This document shows positions 25,621 to 34,488 of a DNA stretch of 64,000 bases, one piece after another. How positions within the stretch are numbered: the first letter of the stretch is position 1; each line of letters starts with the position of its first letter. Location of the stretch: the NCBI GenBank assembly GCA_020723385.1, contig DYIZ01000002.1, positions 1-64,000 on the forward strand. Direction: 5' to 3'. Under the pieces are notes generated by a model, which saw nothing but the letters and a program-made list of their open reading frames with translations, did no database searches and was not told where the DNA came from. Origin of the DNA: Candidatus Aquidulcis sp. GTDB taxonomy: Bacteria > Chloroflexota > Anaerolineae > Anaerolineales > UBA4823. The position numbers were made by a program, and so were the translations under genes.

Positions 25621-25670
25621 AAGTTGAAGAGCCTGCCCTGAGCTTGCCGAAGGGTTGCAGGTTGAAGGTT
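25621..25670. repeat. Composite repeat: ccctgagcttgccgaaggg plus caggttgaagg words
   Basis: ccctgagcttgccgaaggg belongs to the widespread ccctgag..cgaaggg motif and recurs as a two-armed element at 60234-60310. It is embedded between gttgaag and caggttgaaggttg words like those at 12294 and 26909. Confidence 0.7.
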
Positions 25671-25682
25671 GTCCGGTTTGGC

Positions 25683-26903
25683 CTATTGGGGGTCAGGTTT
25701 TCTGTTCAGTGAGTGCACACATAATCCTGCGGCGGGTATCAGCAGCAATCCAGAGACAGTGATCGCGGCGCGCACCGACCAGTTGCCGATTGCGCCGACC
25801 ATCGGCCCGCCCGCCACTTGCCCGATGGCATCCACCTGCGCGCTCATCGAGAGCACCGTCGCCCGCACCTGTGAATCGAGGCGATGGTTGACCCAGGCCT
25901 CATACACCGGCCCGGCCACACTGCGCGCCATGCTGATAATCCAAATCAGCGCTGCCGCCAGCGCAAACGTTCTCGACCAGGCAAATAGCGCCAATCCGGC
26001 GATGATCGTCAGCGTCGTGGCGAGCAGCGCCAGCGCCGCGCTGCGCGGGTTGTTGGTATCCACCCGCCGCCGCACCACCTCCACCGCCCCAATAGCGAGC
26101 ACCGTCCCCACGCCGCTCACCAGGCCGAACCATACCACCGGCTGGAAATTGCCCACGGCTGGGAAGGCAATATTGTCCAGCACGAGCTTCGTCCACAGGC
26201 GGTCGTAGCCTTCGCTGTACAGCCCATAGAACAGGCCAATACCCAGGATGGTGACCAGCGCCGGGCGGCGCTGCACCGTGCGCAGGCCCTCCCGGAAGAT
26301 GTGCGCCATGTGCTGCCACGAATTGCGGTCTTCGCGCGGTGTCGGCTTGAACCCGGTTTCGGGCATGATCAGCGCCAGCAGCGCACCCAGCGCCAGAAAA
26401 AGCGCGCCGCCGGCGACGATGGGAATGTTGATGCGCCACGCTCCCAACAGCGTCCCCATAGCGATACCCGGCAGCGAGACGAAACTTCCCACCTGGGATG
26501 AGCGCAGGAAAGCCCTGGCCGCACGGGCCTCGCCGATCTCATCGGTGATCCAGGCCTGGGTGGCCCCGGAGGTGAAAGTATACCCGAGTCCCCAAAGCAC
26601 TTGCGCGACCAGAATAACGGCAAAGATGGGAAACAACCCCTCGACGATGAACGCTATCCCGGTGATACTCACACCGATAATGATCGAAAGCCGCCGGCTG
26701 AAAGCGTCGGCGACGATCCCCGTAGGCACCTCGAACAGAAAAATCGAAACCTCGATGGTGGTGCCGACCAGCACCAGTTGCAGCGGGGTGAGATGCGCCA
26801 GCGTCACCTGGTAAATCGAGCTGGCGGTGAATATCATGCTAAAGAGGAAGGCAGTGCCGCCCTCCAGGAAAAGGTAAACTTTGTAAGGATCCGATTTATT
26901 CAT
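25683..26903 (-). CDS. MFS transporter
   Basis: 406 residues from the ATG at 26903 (MNKSDPYKVYLFLEGG); an upstream in-frame start would translate the repeat array. About twelve hydrophobic helices with a long central loop (about 185-205, TPREDRNSWQHMAHI). The motif DAFSRRLS after helix 2 corresponds to MFS motif A. Probably a proton-coupled exporter. The adjacent Eis-like acetyltransferase gene on the same strand suggests a modify-and-export pair, which is inference. Confidence 0.85.
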   Translation of the reverse strand: MNKSDPYKVYLFLEGGTAFLFSMIFTASSIYQVTLAHLTPLQLVLVGTTIEVSIFLFEVPTGIVADAFSRRLSIIIGVSITGIAFIVEGLFPIFAVILVAQVLWGLGYTFTSGATQAWITDEIGEARAARAFLRSSQVGSFVSLPGIAMGTLLGAWRINIPIVAGGALFLALGALLALIMPETGFKPTPREDRNSWQHMAHIFREGLRTVQRRPALVTILGIGLFYGLYSEGYDRLWTKLVLDNIAFPAVGNFQPVVWFGLVSGVGTVLAIGAVEVVRRRVDTNNPRSAALALLATTLTIIAGLALFAWSRTFALAAALIWIISMARSVAGPVYEAWVNHRLDSQVRATVLSMSAQVDAIGQVAGGPMVGAIGNWSVRAAITVSGLLLIPAAGLCVHSLNRKPDPQ

Positions 26904-26908
26904 ACCAC

Positions 26909-26998
26909 GTGGCAGGTTGCACGATGGGTTGAAGGTTGCAAGTTGAAGGTTTCGACGAACTTTCAACCTGCAACTTTCAACCTTCGACCTTCAACCTG
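26909..26998. repeat. Palindromic word array, ggttgaaggttgca / tgcaactttcaacc
   Basis: Left-arm words (ggcaggttgca, gggttgaaggttgcaagttg) face right-arm words (actttcaacctgcaac, tttcaaccttcgacc, ttcaacctgg). It covers the last codons and stop of the amidase gene, encoding its tail RLKVEG. Confidence 0.88.
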
Positions 26999-28350
26999 GA
27001 TTGCTCATACGTATGTGCCGCCCGTAGCAGCGCCCCCTCCCGCCAATGCCGGGAAACGATCTGCAATCCGATGGGCAGTCCATCGGCGGTGAAACCGCAC
27101 GGAACGGAAAGCGCCGGGAGACCGGTCAAATTGAATGGGGCGGTAAAGCGGGTGAGCTGCCGCGCCCGCGCCACCGCGCTCGTCTCGCCGATGCGCGGTG
27201 CAGCCATCGGGGTGGCGGGGGTGAGCAGGAGATCGTACGTCTCGAAGAACTGCTCGAACCAGCGCGTGACCTGCATCTGCGTGCGGCGCAGGAGGCTATA
27301 CTGGACGGCAGTCAGCGCCGCCCCCTGGCGCAGCCGCTCCAGCACGTCCGCGCCGAAATCATCGGGATGGGATTCCATCCGCTCCCGGTGGAAGGCGGCC
27401 GCGTCGCTGGTGACCAGGCGCACGTTGGCCTGCGCCGCCTCCAGCCCGTTGGGAATCGCCACCCGCTCGACACGCGCCCCCAACCGCTCGAAGACGCCCG
27501 CCGCTTTCTGAACAGCATCCAGCACTTCCGGGTCGGCGTCGCCGAAAAAGTCATCGTCGGCCAGTGCCACCCGCCAGCCGCTCACGCCCGCTTCGATCTT
27601 AGCGGTGTAATCATCCACCGGGATGTTGACCGAATAGGGGTCGTCGGGATCGTATCCAGCGATGGCTTGCAGCAGGATCGCCGCGTCCCGCACGGTGCGC
27701 GCCAGCGGCCCGGCGTGATCGAGATTCCACGAGAGCGGGACCACCCCGCGCAGGCTGACCCGCCCGCGGGTGGGTTTCAACCCGACGACGCCGCACAGCG
27801 CGGCCGGGATGCGGATCGAGCCGCCCGTGTCGGAGCCGAGCGAGCCGAAGATCATCTTCGCCGCCAGCGCCGCGGCGCTCCCGCCGGATGACCCGCCGGT
27901 GATGCGGGTGGTATCCCACGGGTTGTGGCAGTTGCCGAAGTGGGGATTCTCGTTAGTCACCCCCAGAGCAATCTCGTGCATGTTGAGTTTGCCGAGCAGC
28001 ACGGCCCCGGCGGCGCGCAGCTTTTGGACCGCGCAGGCGTCGCCGCTCCCCGGCGGGAGCAGGTCGAACTTCGATCCCGCGGTCGTCGGCATGTCGGCGG
28101 TAGCGTAGAGGTCTTTCAGTGCCAGCGGGATGCCGTGCAGCGGGCCGCGATATTCGCCGCGGGCGATTTCGGCGTCGGCCTGCCGGGCGGCTTGCCGGGC
28201 GCTCTCGGCGGCGAGGGTGATGAAGGCGTTGATGCGCGGTTCCATTTGTTCGATGCGCGCCAGGCAGGCTTCGGTCAACTCGACGGATGATACTTCGCGC
28301 CGCTGGATCAGCGCCGCGGCCTCGGAGAGGGGGAGATCGGTGAGGGTCAT
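26977..28350 (-). CDS. Amidase-signature-family amidase (GatA-like)
   Basis: 457 residues with the full Ser-cisSer-Lys triad at the positions known from S. aureus GatA: Lys79 (PLALKDLY), Ser154 ([10 protein letters not shown]) and Ser178 (SDTGGSIR). It could be the A subunit of Glu-tRNA(Gln) amidotransferase, but IPAALCG replaces the usual QPA motif after GGSIR and no gatB or gatC is near. A general amidase is more likely. The C-terminal residues RLKVEG and the stop are encoded by the repeat array 26909-26998. Confidence 0.85.
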   Translation of the reverse strand: MTLTDLPLSEAAALIQRREVSSVELTEACLARIEQMEPRINAFITLAAESARQAARQADAEIARGEYRGPLHGIPLALKDLYATADMPTTAGSKFDLLPPGSGDACAVQKLRAAGAVLLGKLNMHEIALGVTNENPHFGNCHNPWDTTRITGGSSGGSAAALAAKMIFGSLGSDTGGSIRIPAALCGVVGLKPTRGRVSLRGVVPLSWNLDHAGPLARTVRDAAILLQAIAGYDPDDPYSVNIPVDDYTAKIEAGVSGWRVALADDDFFGDADPEVLDAVQKAAGVFERLGARVERVAIPNGLEAAQANVRLVTSDAAAFHRERMESHPDDFGADVLERLRQGAALTAVQYSLLRRTQMQVTRWFEQFFETYDLLLTPATPMAAPRIGETSAVARARQLTRFTAPFNLTGLPALSVPCGFTADGLPIGLQIVSRHWREGALLRAAHTYEQSRLKVEG

Positions 28351-28385
28351 GTCTCGGTCCTTGGTTAGTATCTATTAGCAAAATC

Positions 28386-28442
28386 GTAGCCTAGCCCCTT
28401 GTGGGCGATTGCGTGAGAAACGGGCACAAGGCCCTAGGCTAC
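28386..28442. repeat. gtagcctag...ctaggctac inverted repeat, copy 3
   Basis: The left arm gtagcctagccccttgtggg pairs with the right arm gggcacaaggccctaggcta over most positions, with a loop of about 15 bases. Same family as 6666-6758 and 16270-16291. Confidence 0.88.
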
Positions 28443-28475
28443 GCCTGGTATTCATGTCGAAGGTTGCAAGTGGCG

Positions 28476-28526
28476 CCAACTGTCAACTGTCAACTGTCAA
28501 CCGTCAACTATCAACTGTCAACTGTC
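28476..28526. repeat. Tandem 7-mer array, caactgt
   Basis: Seven consecutive heptamers (caactgt with variants caaccgt and caactat) run in one direction without a complementary arm. The array encodes the last residues (QLTVDS) and stop of the adjacent HAD phosphatase gene. Confidence 0.88.
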
Positions 28527-29112
28527 TCATCTCCTGTCGTATCTGCGCCAGATCGTGAAATTGGATGGCGAACAGCCCCGCCGCTTGCGCGCCGGTTACG
28601 TTTCCGGGCATGTCGTCCACGAATACCGCTTCGGAGGGCTGGACTCCAAGCCGGGAGACTGCCAGCTTGTAGATGCGCCGGTCGGGTTTGACCAATCCAA
28701 CTTCCGCCGAGATGATCAGCTCATCAAAAAGATCGTCAATGCCCCAGCGATCGTGCAGCACCTGGCGCAGATCGTCCCAGGCGTTGGATAGCAGGCCGAC
28801 TTTGTAACGCGGTCGCAGGGTGCGGATGAACTCGACCAGCTCTTGATCGAGCGCATCGGCAGCCCAAAAGAGCTGACGAAACTCGGGCAAATCTTCTGGC
28901 GGCAAGCCTAACGCCGCGCTGACTGCTTGCCAGTGCTGCTCGATGGTCAGCTCGCCCAAGGCGGCGCGTTGGGCCGTAAAACTGTCGAAAACCTGGCTGT
29001 AGATGGTCTCCAGCGGGATGCGGTAGCGTTCCGCCAGCTCGCGGCGCGGCGCTTCGTTTTCCATCCGCGCCAGCACACCGCCGAAGTCGAAGAGAATGGC
29101 TTTGATGGTCAA
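28504..29112 (-). CDS. HAD-family phosphatase (HAD-IA, DFGGV type)
   Basis: 202 residues from a TTG at 29112, supported by GGAGACGCCC just upstream. Motif I FDFGGVLAR, motif II LLSNAW, motif III Lys in VKPDRRIYKL, motif IV VFVDDMPGNV. Having Gly rather than Asp two residues after the nucleophile is typical of the YihX-like/epoxide-hydrolase-N-like branch. Probably dephosphorylates a small metabolite. Paralogous to the next gene upstream (29189-29824). The C-terminus QLTVDS is encoded by the caactgt array. Confidence 0.85.
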   Translation of the reverse strand: MTIKAILFDFGGVLARMENEAPRRELAERYRIPLETIYSQVFDSFTAQRAALGELTIEQHWQAVSAALGLPPEDLPEFRQLFWAADALDQELVEFIRTLRPRYKVGLLSNAWDDLRQVLHDRWGIDDLFDELIISAEVGLVKPDRRIYKLAVSRLGVQPSEAVFVDDMPGNVTGAQAAGLFAIQFHDLAQIRQEMRQLTVDS

Positions 29113-29124
29113 GGGCGTCTCCGA

Positions 29125-29219
29125 GTCAGTAATCAGTGATCAGTTATCAGTTATCAGTTATCAGTTATCAGTTATCAGTTATCAGTTATCAGTGATCAGT
29201 CACTGATAACTGATAACTA
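29125..29219. repeat. Tandem heptamer array, atcagtt, with inverted end
   Basis: About ten consecutive copies of atcagtt/atcagtg are followed by a short complementary arm (cactgataactgataact). Words are the same as at 22648-22733. It encodes the C-terminal tail SYQLSVTDH and stop of the HAD gene 29189-29824. Confidence 0.92.
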
Positions 29220-29824
29220 TCCTTTTTCAATATCGCCGTCAAATCCTGCTGGACTTGCTCCCGGCTGATGAACTGAATGGCCTGCATCCCCACTGCCCGC
29301 GCCCCCTCAATGTTGTGGGCGAAATCGTCCACGAACACGGCTTCGGCGGGTTCCACGCCCAGGACAGACAGGGCGAGGTGAAAGATACGGGCGTCGGGTT
29401 TCATGATGCCGACTTCGGCGGAGAAGATCAGCGTGTCGAAAATTTCGCCCATGCCCCAGCGTCCCTCCGCCAACCGGCGTACATCGCTCAAGGCGTTGCT
29501 GATCACACCAGTTTTATAGCGCGGGCGCAGCGAGCGGATGAAATCGAGCAACCCGCCGTCGAGGCTGTCGCCGGTGAAGAATTCAGCTTCCAGCGCCCGC
29601 CAATCGGCCAGCGGCCAGCCAACGGTGCTGCAGACGTGCTCCCACTGCGCCTCGGCGCTGATCTCGCCAAGCTGGGCGCGCCGCCCGCTTTCGCCGCCGA
29701 AAACCAGCTCGGACAGCGCCTCATAGGTCGTCCCCAGCCGGGCGGCGAGCCGCTCGCGGGGCTGGCGGTTGTCGGTGCGTACCAGCACCCCGCCGATGTC
29801 GAAGTAGATGGAGCGAAGGGTCAT
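29189..29824 (-). CDS. HAD-family phosphatase (second paralogue)
   Basis: 211 residues; AGGAAAACCCT before the ATG. Motif I FDIGGVLVR, motif II GVISNALSD, motif III MKPDARIFHL, motif IV VFVDDFAHNI. Closely similar to the neighbouring phosphatase 28504-29112, so probably a tandem duplication. The last nine residues (SYQLSVTDH) are encoded by the atcagtt repeat array, so the natural domain end is probably near AILKK. Confidence 0.85.
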   Translation of the reverse strand: MTLRSIYFDIGGVLVRTDNRQPRERLAARLGTTYEALSELVFGGESGRRAQLGEISAEAQWEHVCSTVGWPLADWRALEAEFFTGDSLDGGLLDFIRSLRPRYKTGVISNALSDVRRLAEGRWGMGEIFDTLIFSAEVGIMKPDARIFHLALSVLGVEPAEAVFVDDFAHNIEGARAVGMQAIQFISREQVQQDLTAILKKDSYQLSVTDH

Positions 29825-29840
29825 AGGGTTTTCCTGAGAA

Positions 29841-29901
29841 CGTGATTCGCAAAACGTAATGCGTAAAACGTAAGGGGCTTTTTACGGATTACGTTTTGCG
29901 G
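29841..29901. repeat. Palindromic word array, aaaacgtaatgcgtaaaacg / attacgttttgcg
   Basis: Left-arm gcaaaacgtaatgcgtaaaa followed by cgtaag faces the right-arm complement tttacggattacgttttgcg around a ggggct loop. Same word family as 14832-14896. It lies between the methyltransferase and HAD genes. Confidence 0.88.
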
Positions 29902-29906
29902 TTGTC

Positions 29907-30773
29907 CTACTTGTAAGCTACCACTCCAAACGCCCGCGGCGCCCGCTCGATGTGGCGGAAACCGGCCTGCTCGAGGCGTTTGATCACCCCGGCGGTCATG
30001 CTGCGCCCCGACTTGCTCTCCGGGTCGCCAATGTAGTGGAACAGCCGCCCGTTGCGGGTAAGGACGCGGGCCAGCTCGCGGTAGAAATCGAGCGAATACA
30101 AGTCGCCCGCCAGGCTGAAATAGGGCGGATCGTGGATGACTCGGGTGAACGCGCCATCCGGGAAATTGGCAACTTCCTCGAAACTGTCGCCGATGAGCTG
30201 GGTGATGTTGCTGGAGTTGAAGAGGGGCTGCGACCAGGGGTTGAGGCAGCAAATCTCGATAGCAGCCGGGTCCAGCTCGATGGTGGTCACCGTTGCAGCG
30301 GTTTTGGCGGCCTCGATGGCGGTGTAACCTAACCCGGTGCAGGTATCCAGCACGTTGCCGACCGGTTTGGCGGCGCGAATTTTCTCCAGCGTGTCTTTAT
30401 GCGGGTCGGTGTCTTTGATGCGGTGCATGGGGAGGCCCGAGACGAGCATGGTCGGCGCGCCGGGGGTGGGGTAGAGGCTGTAGGCGCGCTCGGTCAGCTC
30501 GGAGAATAGCTGGACTTTTTGGGCTTCACAGATCCCTGGGGTTTTTAAAACCTCATGGGTCTTGATGATATAACACCCATTCTCATCCTCAGCAATGGCT
30601 TCGATGGCGTTCCAGGGGAGGCGGCTGCCTTCGGGGAGCAGAATCCCATCTGGTGCGAGGAGCACGGTTTGGCGCGTCAATCCCAGGTCGAGGGAAGTCT
30701 CGGCAATGGACAGTTTATTCCGGCGGCAGTCAAGCAGCGCTGCGGCTTGATAATGGGAGAGCGTTGGAAGCAT
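29907..30773 (-). CDS. SAM-dependent methyltransferase
   Basis: 288 residues from the ATG at 30773 ([14 protein letters not shown]). An ATG at 30845, overlapping the cyclase gene, would add 24 residues that look unlike a domain. The N-terminal ~110 residues form a separate small domain. The Rossmann part has [20 protein letters not shown] (motif I) and [31 protein letters not shown] (motif IV) is typical of N- or O-methyltransferases acting on planar groups. Substrate unknown. An 11-residue stretch, [11 protein letters not shown], is encoded by a palindrome (30530-30563) resembling the intergenic one at 3081. Confidence 0.8.
   Translation of the reverse strand: MLPTLSHYQAAALLDCRRNKLSIAETSLDLGLTRQTVLLAPDGILLPEGSRLPWNAIEAIAEDENGCYIIKTHEVLKTPGICEAQKVQLFSELTERAYSLYPTPGAPTMLVSGLPMHRIKDTDPHKDTLEKIRAAKPVGNVLDTCTGLGYTAIEAAKTAATVTTIELDPAAIEICCLNPWSQPLFNSSNITQLIGDSFEEVANFPDGAFTRVIHDPPYFSLAGDLYSLDFYRELARVLTRNGRLFHYIGDPESKSGRSMTAGVIKRLEQAGFRHIERAPRAFGVVAYK
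30530..30563. repeat. aagaccc...ggtttt palindrome inside the methyltransferase gene
   Basis: On the minus strand it reads aagacccatgaggttttaaa followed by aaccccagggatct, an imperfect palindrome with the layout of 3081-3115. It is in frame and encodes [11 protein letters not shown]. Confidence 0.6.
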
Positions 30774-30823
30774 CGGTGTATATCTTGTCGGTTGCGCGAG
30801 GGGCGTGGCCAGGAAGGATTTCC

Positions 30824-33800
30824 TCACACCTGGCTGTTCTGCCATTCTTTCACAATTTCAGCATGGGCAGCAACGTTGTTCAGGAATGAGCAGCGCAGGC
30901 TTTCATCGCTGATGAGGGATGCTTGCCGCTGCAAGAGCTGATAGGATGTGGTAAGCACCTGGGAAGCGCGGGAGTCCTGGCAGATACGTAGCACCTGGTA
31001 ACAGGTCAACCGCACGCGGAAGGGTTCATCGGCGCCATCGAGTGTGTTGTTGGCTATGTGATCCAGGATTACATCCACTTCTTGACGGGCTTTGACCAGA
31101 TCGCCCTGTGACAGGAAAACCCGCGCCAGTCCAGAGCGAGGCTCCATGGAAGTGGTGATCTCTCCAATTTCCAGATGTAAATCAGCCGCTTGTCTGTACA
31201 AACGGGCAGCATCCAATGGTTTTCCCATCGCTGCCAGCGCGTGGGCGAGATTGGTGTAACCTGCTGCCTGCATGGAGCGATAGCCGATTTCGATGGATAA
31301 TTCGATACCCCGGGTTGCATGCTCACAAGCCGCTTTCTGGTCTCCCAGGTTGTGTGATACCAGGCCAAGGTTGCAGGTGGCGACAGTCTCGCTCCATCGT
31401 TCGCCGGTTTCCTGGCTGTTGCGGATAGATTGCTCGAAGTAATCTTTGGCGCGGGCATAATCACCTTGCTGGCGGGCAATGTCGCCAAGATTGTTGAGGG
31501 CGCTGCCAAACCCGCGCCGGTCACCCATCTCCTGGTAAAGGTTCAATGCCTGCACATAAGGAGCTTGCACATTGGAATAATCTCCCTGGTGGAAGGCGAT
31601 TGCGCCAATGGTACGCCATGCCTGGGCCTGAATAACTTTCAAATCCGAAGCCTGTGCCAGTTCCAGTGCTTGCCGGTTGCGAAGCATTGCTTCGGAGAGG
31701 TTGCCCTGCCGCCAGAGCGCCCGCCCCCACAGCAGGATGCCTTCAGCCTCCTTGGCAACAATTCCCGCCAGGCGGGCCTGCTCGACGGCGTATTGTGCGG
31801 TAGTAATTGCCAGAGGGTAGTCTCCGGTTACTTCGGCATAGTTTGACCAGCGCGCGGCTATCGAAGCCTTGCGACAGGCGCTCTCTTCATCGTGAATAGA
31901 TTCAACCAGGGCTTTCAGAGCGGTCAAATCATGAGTCTGTTCAGTGCGCATTCCCAATAAATCATAGACACGCTCGCGAGCCATCAAGATAGCATATCGC
32001 TCGGCGGCGAAGGATGGCGGCGTCAGGTCGAGAGCGCGGCTGAGAAATTGAACCGCTTCGGCGTTGGCGAATTGCCGGGATGCCCGGTTGCCAGCCTCGA
32101 CCAGGTAGCGGGCAGCATGCTCAGCCTGACCGGCCAATTCCATGTGATCGGCCGCGATACCGATGAACTCCCCGGATCGCTCGCCGCTGTTGGCAATCAG
32201 CCATTCGGCTACCCGAGCATGATAGCCCCGGCGGTCGCGTTTGGAGACGCTTTCATAGGTCACATCGCGCAGCAGGGCGTGTTTGAAAATGTACTCGGTA
32301 ACGCCCGAAAAGGCGCTTGTTTTCCGTTGGAAGATCAGCTCACGATAACAAAGCACTTGCAGGATTTCGGTGAGTTTCTCGGCGTTGACGGGTTGCCCGG
32401 TATCCGATACGGCTGTGCTGAGATAAGCCACGGTACTGTCCCAGAAGATGCGGCCAATGACAGAAGCTTGTTGCAAAATCATGCGCTCCATCGGCGACAG
32501 ACTATCCAGGCGGGCCTGCAGAATGCCTGCCAGGGTTGGGGGTACACGTACTTTCAACAAGCGATCGGGTTCGATATGCCAGCGCTCATCCTCCTTCACG
32601 ATCACGCCGTCGTCAATCAGCATTTTGATCAATTCTTCGACATAGTACGGGTTGCCTTCGGCTCCGCTGACAACCAGCTCGCGCAGCGCCTCAGGAACCT
32701 GAACGGCTTTATGCATAATCTCAGCTACCAGTTGACGGCTGTCATCCCGTGAGAGGGGATTCAGCGTTAGGAAAATGTGCCCCGGCTGGTTGGCCTGCCA
32801 TTGAGGATAACGCTCGAAGAGTGCGGGGCGCGCCAGGCAGGCGATGAACAGGCGTTGATCGGGGAGAATTTGGGCCAGGTTTTCGGCCACAGCCAGAGAG
32901 CGACTGTCTGCCCAGTGGATGTCTTCGAGAAAGATCAAAGTGGGCCGCGCTTCGGTATTGGCCCGGAAAAACTCATTCAAGTAGAGCAGGGCGCGATCAC
33001 GCAGCTGCTGGGCATCCTGCACACCCTGAAGGTAAGGGCTGCTGCTAAAGTCGTAACCCAGCAATTGACCAATAAAGTGGGCGCGCATCTCGATGTCCGA
33101 CTGCAGGTTCTGAATATCCGGTCGGGATTCGACCGGGCTGGACAGGCTGGCTATCTGCCATCCACATTCGGCAATGCCTTGTTCCATTTTACGGCGCACC
33201 TCGGTGACCGGGTCGCTTTCCTGGATGCCGAAACGGCCTGCCAGCAGATCCCGTATCAGCGCGTAAGGCTGGCTCTGCATCTCCGGGCTGGCGCGCCCTT
33301 TGAAGTAACGAAACCTCTCCGGCTGGAGTTCGAGCCAGTTCTCGAGTTCAAACAACAGCCGCGATTTTCCGATCCCTGCTTCGCCCACGATAGTCATGAT
33401 TCGGCGTTTTCCATCCTGAAGCATACTGGTGATGGCATCTTGCAGGCATTTCAGATCGGCATCGCGGCCCACCATGCGGGTGAGAACGCCCTCTAACCCG
33501 CGGGTACCCATACGGAATGTGCGTTTCTTGGCCCTTTGTACCAAATAAACCAGCATTGGCTCGGTTTTACCTTCGATATGAGCCGGCTGTAAGGGCTGTA
33601 CATCGAAAATGCCGCGCACCAGCAGGTAAGTGTCGTGCGAGATGAGCACGTCACCCACCGGAGCCAGATGCTGCAAGCGATTTGTTGTGTTGACTGTGTC
33701 TCCCATGGCTGTATATTCGCTGGTGATGCCCACTTCGCTGAGAAATACGGGGCCGGAGTGAATACCAACGCGTATCTGAATTGGGGAGTTGTTGATCTTG

Positions 33801-34219
33801 AGATGCACTTCAGTCATGGCTTGCTGCATGGCTAAACCGGCACGAACGGCGCGCTCGGCATCGTCTTCGCGGGCGTTTTGCGCGCCCCACAAGGCCATCA
33901 CGGCGTCGCCCATGTGTTTGTCAATGACGCCCCCATAATCCAGGATGACTTTATCGAGTTTGTCCCAAAGTGTGTTGACCGTTTCGGTAATGTCCTCGGC
34001 GTCGGATGTTTCGGACATCAATGTGAAGCCGGAGATGTCGGCAAACAGCACAGTAACCTGTCGGCGCTGCCTCCCCGCGCCGCTTTTGCGATGGAGCGCG
34101 TCTAATCTTTCCTTCATGGGAGCCACACCGACATCCACCACTGCGTCACCCAGGATGGCCCGTTGTGCTTCCAGGGCGGCGATCGCCTGTTCGAGACGTT
34201 CAATCTCATTTGCAGTCAT
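30824..34219 (-). CDS. Adenylate/guanylate cyclase - AAA ATPase - TPR signalling protein
   Basis: 1131 residues from the ATG at 34219 (a GTG 24 bases upstream is possible). A short coiled coil (1-50) precedes a class III cyclase domain (about 55-230) with [11 protein letters not shown] and [13 protein letters not shown], including both metal-binding Asp positions. An AAA/STAND-like ATPase follows (about 255-620; Walker [13 protein letters not shown], Walker [15 protein letters not shown]). About ten TPR-like helical repeats fill the C-terminus ([21 protein letters not shown]). Soluble, with no membrane helices. It probably couples ligand or protein binding to cyclic-nucleotide synthesis. The methyltransferase gene follows on the same strand. 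Confidence 0.9.
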   Translation of the reverse strand: MTANEIERLEQAIAALEAQRAILGDAVVDVGVAPMKERLDALHRKSGAGRQRRQVTVLFADISGFTLMSETSDAEDITETVNTLWDKLDKVILDYGGVIDKHMGDAVMALWGAQNAREDDAERAVRAGLAMQQAMTEVHLKINNSPIQIRVGIHSGPVFLSEVGITSEYTAMGDTVNTTNRLQHLAPVGDVLISHDTYLLVRGIFDVQPLQPAHIEGKTEPMLVYLVQRAKKRTFRMGTRGLEGVLTRMVGRDADLKCLQDAITSMLQDGKRRIMTIVGEAGIGKSRLLFELENWLELQPERFRYFKGRASPEMQSQPYALIRDLLAGRFGIQESDPVTEVRRKMEQGIAECGWQIASLSSPVESRPDIQNLQSDIEMRAHFIGQLLGYDFSSSPYLQGVQDAQQLRDRALLYLNEFFRANTEARPTLIFLEDIHWADSRSLAVAENLAQILPDQRLFIACLARPALFERYPQWQANQPGHIFLTLNPLSRDDSRQLVAEIMHKAVQVPEALRELVVSGAEGNPYYVEELIKMLIDDGVIVKEDERWHIEPDRLLKVRVPPTLAGILQARLDSLSPMERMILQQASVIGRIFWDSTVAYLSTAVSDTGQPVNAEKLTEILQVLCYRELIFQRKTSAFSGVTEYIFKHALLRDVTYESVSKRDRRGYHARVAEWLIANSGERSGEFIGIAADHMELAGQAEHAARYLVEAGNRASRQFANAEAVQFLSRALDLTPPSFAAERYAILMARERVYDLLGMRTEQTHDLTALKALVESIHDEESACRKASIAARWSNYAEVTGDYPLAITTAQYAVEQARLAGIVAKEAEGILLWGRALWRQGNLSEAMLRNRQALELAQASDLKVIQAQAWRTIGAIAFHQGDYSNVQAPYVQALNLYQEMGDRRGFGSALNNLGDIARQQGDYARAKDYFEQSIRNSQETGERWSETVATCNLGLVSHNLGDQKAACEHATRGIELSIEIGYRSMQAAGYTNLAHALAAMGKPLDAARLYRQAADLHLEIGEITTSMEPRSGLARVFLSQGDLVKARQEVDVILDHIANNTLDGADEPFRVRLTCYQVLRICQDSRASQVLTTSYQLLQRQASLISDESLRCSFLNNVAAHAEIVKEWQNSQV

Positions 34220-34243
34220 GATTTGTACCCCAAATCGTTGCAC

Positions 34244-34488
34244 TAGGCTATTCGTTGTGAAGATTCTACCCCATTCTATAATGGAACAGCAAGACGTTCA
34301 GATTTTGGCTGTCTCCTCGGTGCTTAAAAAATCTGCTTCCACGGCCATTCTTATGGTAGAATAAATAGAACAAAGTTTCGGGTTATGTTTCTCAATTGCG
34401 CATCTATAGTTTATTACCACCAATAACCCATTCGGTTCGAGCGGCTATTGGCCTGGGGTAACCTTTTTTACCAATTGGAAGCCAAGCG
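34244..34488. other. Divergent intergenic region, cyclase / uvrA
   Basis: The 245-base region carries possible -10 boxes: TATAAT at 34277-34282 and extended TGGTAGAAT at 34354-34362 on the plus strand, and TAGAAT near 34262 on the minus strand. No gene and no LexA-type operator were recognised. Confidence 0.4.
34354..34362 (+). promoter_or_regulatory. Extended -10 upstream of the uvrA fusion gene
   Basis: TGGTAGAAT fits the extended -10 pattern and lies 127 bases before the ATG. There is no convincing -35. Confidence 0.35.

Noticed and set aside
26977-28350. Calling this amidase gatA
   Set aside because: The catalytic triad matches GatA numbering, but gatB and gatC are absent and the motif after GGSIR differs, so only an amidase-family call is supported.
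29125-29219. Possible CRISPR-like array (many direct repeats)
   Set aside because: Units are 7 bp with no spacers, and no cas genes are nearby; it is a tandem heptamer array.
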